In this document: positions 58,595-64,000 of the stretch, piece after piece
Numbering within the stretch: position 1 is the stretch's first letter
Layout: each line of letters opens with the position of its first letter
From: JBCBTJ01 sp039818665
GTDB taxonomy: Bacteria > Pseudomonadota > Alphaproteobacteria > Caulobacterales > Hyphomonadaceae
NCBI GenBank assembly: GCA_039818665.1
Contig: JBCBTJ010000007.1
Span: forward strand, 1 to 64,000
Length of the DNA: 64,000 nt
Reading direction: 5' to 3'
The notes under the pieces: generated by a model
Told to the model about the DNA's origin: nothing
Seen by the model: the letters and a program-made list of their open reading frames with translations, nothing else
Database searches by the model: none
Made by a program: the position numbers and the translations under genes

Positions 58595-60763
58595 ATGACG
58601 CGGAACCGTTTGGCGCCTGTTTCAGCAGAGGGCCGCCGCGTGGAGGCCGAGCCGTATCTGTTCCATGGCGGGGCGCGGCTGATCGACGCCGAGCCCTCAG
58701 CGCTGGCGGTTTGGCTGGCGGCGTTGGCGAGCCGCCGCTGGCTCGTCCTGTCCATCCTCGCCGTCGGCCTGAGCGTCACCGCAGCCATGACGCTGCAGGC
58801 GCCCAAGCTCTATCGCGCCGCGGCGACGATCGAGATCCAGACCGAGCGCGCTCAGATTGTGGACGGCGCGGGGCTCGAACCTGAAATCACCGCCGACGCC
58901 GACTTCATGGCCACCCAGTACGAACTCCTGAGGAGCCGGGCGCTCGCCGAGAGAGTGGCGCTGACCCTTGGGCTCGCAAAAGAGGTTGCCTACGCCGATC
59001 AAACAGCGGCCAGGGCCGCGCGCCTTGCACAGGCCACAAAGACGCTGACACAGAACCTAGAAATCGACCCTGTCGGCCGCAGCCGCATGGTCGATATCGG
59101 GTATGTCAGCGGATCGGCGGCTGAGGCGGCGCGGATCGCCAACGCTTACGCGGACGCCTTCGTCGCGGAAAACCTAGAGCGGAAATTCAACACAAGCGCT
59201 TATGCGCGCGCGTTCCTCGAGCAGCGCCTCGCGGAGGCTGAAACCGCGCTGCAAGCCTCTGAGCGCCGTCTCGTCGACTATGCGCAGGCGAACGATATCA
59301 TCGATGTCGCGGCTGGCGCCGACGGCCCGGCCTCGCTCGACGCCGCGGCGCTGATCTCGCTGAGCGAGACGCTCACCCAGGCCGAAACCGATCGCCGACT
59401 GGCCGAAGCCCGCTACCGCGCCGCCGCGGCTGATCCCGAGGCGCCGGGCGCGCTCGTTGGCGAAACGCTGACCCGGCTGCAAACCCTGCGCGCCGAGGCC
59501 CAGTCGGAGTATGATCAGAAGCTGAAAACCTTCAAGCCGAGCTGGCCGGACATGCAAGTCCTACAGGTCCGGCTGAATGCGCTCGATCACGAGATCGCTC
59601 TGGAGAAGACCGCCGCGCTCGCCGGCCTGCGGCGGGCCTATGAGGCCGCAAGCGCCCAGGAAGCCTCGCTTCAAGACCGGGTCGCGCGATTGCGGCGGGA
59701 TGTGCAGGATCTGCGCGAACGACGCATTCAATACACCATTCTGGAACGCGAGGTTGAGACCAACCGATCGCAATATGACGGGCTGCTTCAGCGATTGAAG
59801 GAGGTGGGCGTCGCCAGCGGGCTTGAAAGCGGGCTCGCCGCGATCATCGACCCGGCGATCGCGCCCCAGGCGCCGTATTCTCCAAATTTGCGGACCAGCT
59901 TCGCGCGCGGCGGCCTGATCAGCCTGGCGGCCGGCTTCCTGATCGCGCTTTTGCTGCATCGGCTGGACGATCGGATCAAGACGCCGGCGGATGCGATCGA
60001 CAAGCTCAACCTGCCGCTCTTGAGCGCGACGCCGCGCCTGTCGCGCCGCCGGCTGGCGCGGGCGGCGGCGGACCCAAGCTCCAGTTTGTCCGAAGCCATT
60101 CAATCGGCGCGCGCCGCGCTCGATCTAACGGCGCAGACGAACGACGCGCGCTGTTTGCTCGTCACCAGCGCGCGGCAAGGCGAGGGCAAATCGAGCACGG
60201 CGACAGCGCTCGCCCGATCCTTCGCCGCATCGGGGCGCAAGACGCTTTTGATCGACGCTGACTTGCGGCGCCCCTCTGCACTTAGGCGCGAGCGCGCGTC
60301 CATCGGGTTCGCAGGCTTGCTCGAAACGGACGCGGCCTTCGATGACGAGATCCTCGCCACCGATCTTGCGGAGCTCTTTTTGCTGCCGAGCGGCGCGCGC
60401 AAGCGACCTTCGCCGGTCCAACTCTCCGCGCCCCGTCTTGCTCGCCGCATCGCCGAGGCTCGAGAGCGTTTCGATATCATTGTCGTCGACGCGCCAGCGG
60501 TCCTGGCGCTCGCGGACGCGCCGCTGCTCGCAGGCGTCTGCGGCGAGGTCGTCTTCGTCACCCAAGCCGGCGGCGCGCGCCGTCGGGAAATACAACGGGC
60601 GCTCGATCGCTTGACCGCCGCGCGGGCTGACATCGTCGGTGTGGTCCTCTCAAAGCTTGATCCACGCCGCGCCGATTTCGAGTACCGCTACAAATACGAC
60701 CCGCGACCGGCCCCAGGCCCCCTGACAGCGCCGCTTGCCATAGCGGACGCACGCAAGACGTGA
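58595..60763 (+). CDS. wzc: Wzc-type chain-length regulator and BY-type tyrosine autokinase
   Basis: Predicted 722 residues from ATG 58595. A Wzz domain with membrane helices at about 45-66 and 440-460 flanks a long coiled coil. The kinase has Walker A SARQGEGKSSTATALA, Walker A' LLIDADLRRP and Walker B FDIIVVDAPAV. The C-terminal tyrosine cluster is small: EYRYKYD, three Tyr. It sets polymer length and export together with the Wza-like lipoprotein, by cycles of phosphorylation. No phosphatase gene (Wzb) is in the window. GTGA overlap with the next gene. Confidence 0.93.
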   Translation: MTRNRLAPVSAEGRRVEAEPYLFHGGARLIDAEPSALAVWLAALASRRWLVLSILAVGLSVTAAMTLQAPKLYRAAATIEIQTERAQIVDGAGLEPEITADADFMATQYELLRSRALAERVALTLGLAKEVAYADQTAARAARLAQATKTLTQNLEIDPVGRSRMVDIGYVSGSAAEAARIANAYADAFVAENLERKFNTSAYARAFLEQRLAEAETALQASERRLVDYAQANDIIDVAAGADGPASLDAAALISLSETLTQAETDRRLAEARYRAAAADPEAPGALVGETLTRLQTLRAEAQSEYDQKLKTFKPSWPDMQVLQVRLNALDHEIALEKTAALAGLRRAYEAASAQEASLQDRVARLRRDVQDLRERRIQYTILEREVETNRSQYDGLLQRLKEVGVASGLESGLAAIIDPAIAPQAPYSPNLRTSFARGGLISLAAGFLIALLLHRLDDRIKTPADAIDKLNLPLLSATPRLSRRRLARAAADPSSSLSEAIQSARAALDLTAQTNDARCLLVTSARQGEGKSSTATALARSFAASGRKTLLIDADLRRPSALRRERASIGFAGLLETDAAFDDEILATDLAELFLLPSGARKRPSPVQLSAPRLARRIAEARERFDIIVVDAPAVLALADAPLLAGVCGEVVFVTQAGGARRREIQRALDRLTAARADIVGVVLSKLDPRRADFEYRYKYDPRPAPGPLTAPLAIADARKT

Positions 60764-61797
60764 TCCGCCGCAGCCCGGCGGCGCTCCTCATTGCTTTGGC
60801 CGCCATCGCCGTGCTTTGGACGATGACGGCCCCGACCCGGACAAACGGGGCGGTCGCCGCAGGGCCGTTGGCGGCCGAGCCGCTTGTCGAAGCGGCGATC
60901 GCTTACACAGCGCTCGGCGATCACGCACGATCGATCGCCGCTTTGGACGCCGCGCTCCGCCGAAGCCCGCGCCATCGCCAGGCGACATTGTTGCGCGCAG
61001 AGGCCGCTTTGGCCGTCGGCGACGCTGCGCGGGCCGTTTCGCTGATTGGCGAAATGTACACGATCGACGACCCGAACCGCGACGCGTGGTTGGGCGCGTT
61101 GGTCGATATCGCGCGCCGGCCCGAACATCGGCCAGCAGTATTGAGCGCGTTAGAAACGGGGCCGCTATGGGCGGTTCCGCTCTCAAACAGATTGATCGAC
61201 GACGCGGCGCCCCCGGATTTGCTCTTCGAGTCCGCGAGACGGACGCCGCCGGTTCAGGAGCGTTATCTGCACGGGCTCCTTCAAGACGGCCGCATTGAGC
61301 ACGCTTATCTGGCCTGGTTGGAGTTCCAGCAGGGCCAGCCGGTCGAGGACTTGACTTGGCCGTATGACGGCGTGTTCGAAGGCCTTTCAGGCGCTGCGCC
61401 GTTCAATTGGCGGCTCCTATCACGTCAGGCCGAACTCGCCCCGGGCGACGGCTTGCATGCCGCCTATTTCGGACCGGGTCCCACAGTCTTCGCCGAGCAA
61501 ATCCTGGCGGCCCCGCCAGGCCTCTATCGACTGTCCGCGACGATGCGGGGACGATCAGAGCCCGGCGGCGCCACGCTTCAATGGGTCGTCCGCTGTATGC
61601 CCGAAACCGGATTCGAGGCGCGGCTGGCGCCGGCGACGCTGACGGAACAGGCTCAGACTTATTTCGCGGCGATCGAGATCCCAGCGTCGGACTGTTCGTT
61701 CCAGCGGTTGTCGATTGAAGGCGTTCCCGGCGCCAGGGCGTCGCGCGCATCGGCGGTGACCGAGCAAATTCGCTTGCGGCCGGACGCGCCGGACTAG
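60760..61797 (+). CDS. Membrane-anchored protein with TPR-like repeats, unknown
   Basis: Predicted 345 residues from GTG 60760. N-terminal helix 5-24 is a signal anchor. Residues about 38-120 have TPR-like pairs (AAIAYTALGDHARSIAALDAAL, then ATLLRAEAALAVGDAARAVSL). The C-terminal half carries a beta part (GLYRLSATMRGRSEPGGATL) like a carbohydrate-binding jellyroll. Coupled to the wzc-like gene by a 4-bp overlap; an O-antigen-ligase-type gene follows 3 bp later. The family is not known to me; possibly a periplasmic export or polymerase helper. Confidence 0.7.
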   Translation: MIRRSPAALLIALAAIAVLWTMTAPTRTNGAVAAGPLAAEPLVEAAIAYTALGDHARSIAALDAALRRSPRHRQATLLRAEAALAVGDAARAVSLIGEMYTIDDPNRDAWLGALVDIARRPEHRPAVLSALETGPLWAVPLSNRLIDDAAPPDLLFESARRTPPVQERYLHGLLQDGRIEHAYLAWLEFQQGQPVEDLTWPYDGVFEGLSGAAPFNWRLLSRQAELAPGDGLHAAYFGPGPTVFAEQILAAPPGLYRLSATMRGRSEPGGATLQWVVRCMPETGFEARLAPATLTEQAQTYFAAIEIPASDCSFQRLSIEGVPGARASRASAVTEQIRLRPDAPD

Positions 61798-61799
61798 CA

Positions 61800-63104
61800 A
61801 TGGCGCCGATTGTGATCGCGGCGCTGCTCGCCGCCGGTCTCGTACTCGGCGGGGCTGGCCAGGACGTGGAAGTGCGCCACGGCGCGCTTCAATTGTTGGC
61901 GCTGGGTGCGCTCGCTTGGGCGGTGTTCCGACGACCGCGTGAATCGATGCTTCGCGAGGCGCGCTTCGGCTTCGCCTTGGCGGCGGCGTTTGCGGTCGCG
62001 GCGACCGCCCAGCTCGTTCCCCTACCCCCTGAGCTATGGACCGCTTTGCCCGGGCGAGCGCCGGCGACCGAGAGCTTCAAGCTGCTCGACCAACCGGCGC
62101 CTTGGGCGCCGCTATCGATGACCCCGGACGAAACGCTTGCGGGCGTCCTGCACGTCATCCCGGCTCTTGCCGTGTTCGCCGTAATCGTTCGGTCTGATCG
62201 GAGAGCGACGAACGCCGTCGCCCTTGCGGTCCCCAGTCTGGCGATCGTTTCGGCCGTTTGGGGCGGCGCGCAGCTTGCCGGCGGCCGCGAGTCCATCGCG
62301 TATCTCTATGATCCTGCGAGTGTCGGATATCCGGCCGGGGCGTTCGCCAATGTGAACCATCAAGGCACGCTCCTGCTCGCCGCGCTCCCCTTCCTGGCCG
62401 CCCTGGCGCACCCGGCGCGCGTCGACGCTCCGATCCGCTTCGGACAAGGCCCTGCTCTCGCCGCCCTCTACACCGCCCTGGTCTTGGCGCTCATCGCGAC
62501 GCGGTCGCTGTTCGCCTATGTGATGATCGTACCAGTCGTGGCCGCTTGCCTGGCGATTTCAAAGCCGCCGCGGCGCGGCGGGGCGATTATGACGTGGACG
62601 CTGATCGTCGGTTCGGTGGCGGCCGTCGCAGCGTTCTCGGCGCCGATGATCGACGAGCTCGGCGCGAGCGCGGCCGACAATACGGCGACGCGATTGGACG
62701 TCTTGGAAATCAGCGGCGCGATGCTGAAGGCTGTTTGGCCCTGGGGCGCCGGGCTCGGCGTTTATGAGGCGCTCTACCCGCTCCATGAGCCGCCCGGACC
62801 GCCGTCCAAATATTTCGTCAACGCCGCGCACAATGATTATCTGCAAGTCCTGATCGAGTTGGGCGCGGCCGGCGGCCTGTTGGTCGCAGGCTGCTTGGTT
62901 TGGACCGGCCGCTTGATCTGGCGCGCTTGGGCCTATGGCGATCCGCTTCAGCGCGCGGCGTCGATCGCGCTAGGCGTCATCGCCTTGCATAGCGCTGTCG
63001 ACTACCCCCTGCGGACGCCGGCGATCGCGATGCTCGCCGCCGCTTGCCTGGCTGTACTGGCCAAGCCGTCCGGCGGCGGCCGCGGCGACGAGATCCTTCG
63101 CTAA
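61800..63104 (+). CDS. O-antigen ligase/Wzy_C-family membrane protein
   Basis: Predicted 434 residues with ten or more hydrophobic segments and the family motifs FANVNHQGTLL, AAHNDYLQVLIELGAAGG and HSAVDYPLRTPA. Such proteins either join O-antigen to lipid A-core (WaaL) or act as polymerases. In this operon with wza and wzc genes it may be the polymerase for the exported polymer. The last 135 bp overlap, on the opposite strand, the C-terminal codons of the next glycosyltransferase. Confidence 0.85.
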   Translation: MAPIVIAALLAAGLVLGGAGQDVEVRHGALQLLALGALAWAVFRRPRESMLREARFGFALAAAFAVAATAQLVPLPPELWTALPGRAPATESFKLLDQPAPWAPLSMTPDETLAGVLHVIPALAVFAVIVRSDRRATNAVALAVPSLAIVSAVWGGAQLAGGRESIAYLYDPASVGYPAGAFANVNHQGTLLLAALPFLAALAHPARVDAPIRFGQGPALAALYTALVLALIATRSLFAYVMIVPVVAACLAISKPPRRGGAIMTWTLIVGSVAAVAAFSAPMIDELGASAADNTATRLDVLEISGAMLKAVWPWGAGLGVYEALYPLHEPPGPPSKYFVNAAHNDYLQVLIELGAAGGLLVAGCLVWTGRLIWRAWAYGDPLQRAASIALGVIALHSAVDYPLRTPAIAMLAAACLAVLAKPSGGGRGDEILR

Positions 63105-64000
63105 TCCCCGCCACGCGGCGAGCGCGCGCCGCCGGCCCCAGACCTGCGCTGAGAAGCGCCGCGCCGCCTTTCCCATCGCCGCGACCTCTTCCGGCGATTG
63201 CGACAAGCGCAAGATGAGTTTCGCGAGCTCCGCATCGTCGCCGATGGCGACGGCGCATCCGAAGCCGTGGCGCCGAACCAGCCGGCCCGCCTCGCCGTCC
63301 ATGTCCCCAATGGCCAGAACGGGCCGCCCGACAGCGGCCGCGCCGTAGAGCTTGCTTGGCACAATCAATCCTTCCAACTTTGGACGAAGGGACAGCCAAT
63401 GAATGTCCGCAGCGCCGAGGGATTGGGTCAAGTTTCGACGCGGTTGATAGGGCTGTAGGACGATGTTTGAGAGGTCCCTTAGCGCCGCTTGGTTCGATAT
63501 TCGGTCGCGCAAAGCGCCGCCGCCGACAAACAGGAATTTGATGCGCGATGCGCGCTTGAGCCTTTCAGCGGCTTTCAGAAGCGTGTCGACATCATGCGCT
63601 AAACCGAGATTGCCTGAATAAGCGACGACAAAGTCCTCCGCTTCAAATCCCCACGCCGCGCGCAAAGGGCTCGTTCGAAACGGACAGGCCTCGCCCGCGT
63701 CGTCGATGGCGAAGTTTTGAACGAGCCGCAATGCAGACGGCGCCAGGCCTTGCGCGGCCAATCGCTCGGCCATGCGCTCGCCGATGACCACGTTGACGTC
63801 CGCGCGCCGGAGCGAACGATCTCGAAGCGCGCGCAGAATGCGCCCTGGAACGCCGCGCGCAAGGGCGACGCCAAGCTCGCCCGCCACTTCTGGGTAAAGG
63901 TCTTGCAGCCATGTGACGAAGCGCGCGCCGCGAAGGCGAGCCGCCAAAGCCATCGAGACGGACAAAAGCGGCGGGTCGGTCTTGGCGATCACGATGTCGC
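62970..64000 (-). CDS. Glycosyltransferase family 4, N-terminus beyond the window
   Basis: The reading frame is open at the right edge; about 343 residues are visible. It begins with DIVIAKTDPPLLS, then FVTWLQDLYPEVAGELG, VAYSGNLGLAHDVDTLLKA and VPSKLYGAAAVGRPVLAI, the order of WbuB/fucosamine-transferase-like GT4 enzymes. The C-terminal 45 residues (after KDLVAAAAAG) overlap the ligase gene by 135 bp and have no family likeness, so the stop position may reflect a run-on frame. Donor unknown. Confidence 0.85.
   Translation of the reverse strand, partial: DIVIAKTDPPLLSVSMALAARLRGARFVTWLQDLYPEVAGELGVALARGVPGRILRALRDRSLRRADVNVVIGERMAERLAAQGLAPSALRLVQNFAIDDAGEACPFRTSPLRAAWGFEAEDFVVAYSGNLGLAHDVDTLLKAAERLKRASRIKFLFVGGGALRDRISNQAALRDLSNIVLQPYQPRRNLTQSLGAADIHWLSLRPKLEGLIVPSKLYGAAAVGRPVLAIGDMDGEAGRLVRRHGFGCAVAIGDDAELAKLILRLSQSPEEVAAMGKAARRFSAQVWGRRRALAAWRGLAKDLVAAAAAGRLGQYSQASGGEHRDRRRPQGVVDSAMQGDDA

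Noticed and set aside
36636..64000. Horizontal transfer of the polysaccharide locus
   Set aside because: GC content and codon choice look like the rest of the window, and no integrase, IS or tRNA junction was seen. Transfer is possible but not supported here.

Overview
The window is one contiguous piece of a high-GC alphaproteobacterial chromosome. Support comes from the family types: an RpoH sigma-32 with very similar alphaproteobacterial features, a CpdR-type single-domain response regulator, a PraR-like Xre regulator, Coq4, and an infC-rpmI-rplT-pheS-pheT cluster. The genus cannot be named from sequence alone; a Caulobacterales/Parvularculales-like marine or aquatic alphaproteobacterium is a reasonable guess. 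No CRISPR array, insertion sequence, rRNA or integrase was seen. There is one tRNA, tRNA-Val(GAC).

Region 1 (1-36 kb) is mostly housekeeping, in short gene groups of alternating strand: a CaiB-type CoA transferase fragment, hisI, a lactonase-like lipoprotein, a PhoD phosphatase, rluD, rpoH, coq4, a GST-like protein, an M20 peptidase, a voltage-gated-type K+ channel, the pheT/pheS/rplT/rpmI/infC translation cluster, two lipopolysaccharide-type glycosyltransferases, an LptF/G-family permease, a GT2, tRNA-Val, cpdR with an N-formylglutamate amidohydrolase, hisN, a BlaI/M56-M23 sensor pair, rplY-pth, a TIR-like membrane protein, ychF, rmuC, def-fmt-truA and a P-loop kinase-like gene. Two control features stand out. 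infC very probably starts at ATA with a strong Shine-Dalgarno. A rho-independent terminator ends directly on the pheS start codon.

Region 2 (36.6-64 kb) is a large exopolysaccharide/capsule locus of the Wzx/Wzy type. It holds an initiating sugar-phosphate transferase, a UDP-glucuronate decarboxylase, a FecR-like secreted protein and a wlbA-wlbB-wlbC set for UDP-2,3-diacetamido-2,3-dideoxyglucuronate. It also holds at least seven glycosyltransferases, a Wzy-like polymerase, a Wzx flippase, acetyltransferases and a complete WbpG/HisH2/HisF2 set that converts acetamido to acetamidino groups. After these come a Wza-like export lipoprotein, a Wzc-type chain-length regulator fused to a tyrosine kinase, an unknown repeat-type protein and an O-antigen-ligase-type protein. 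A NusG/RfaH-like antiterminator is transcribed away from the export genes, across a low-GC divergent promoter region. A large DUF2793 plus SGNH-esterase protein lies antisense within the locus. Genes from 39.0 to 54.2 kb are packed with ATGA/GTGA overlaps, indicating one translationally coupled operon of about 15 kb.

Best candidates for under-described biology are: the BlaI plus M56-M23 fusion, with a promoter/operator that can be read in the sequence; the DUF2793-SGNH esterase inside a capsule locus; the amidino-uronate polysaccharide locus with its own NusG paralogue; the TIR-like membrane protein lacking the catalytic glutamate; and the repeated use of an exact 4-bp stop-codon overlap at seven of twelve convergent gene pairs.
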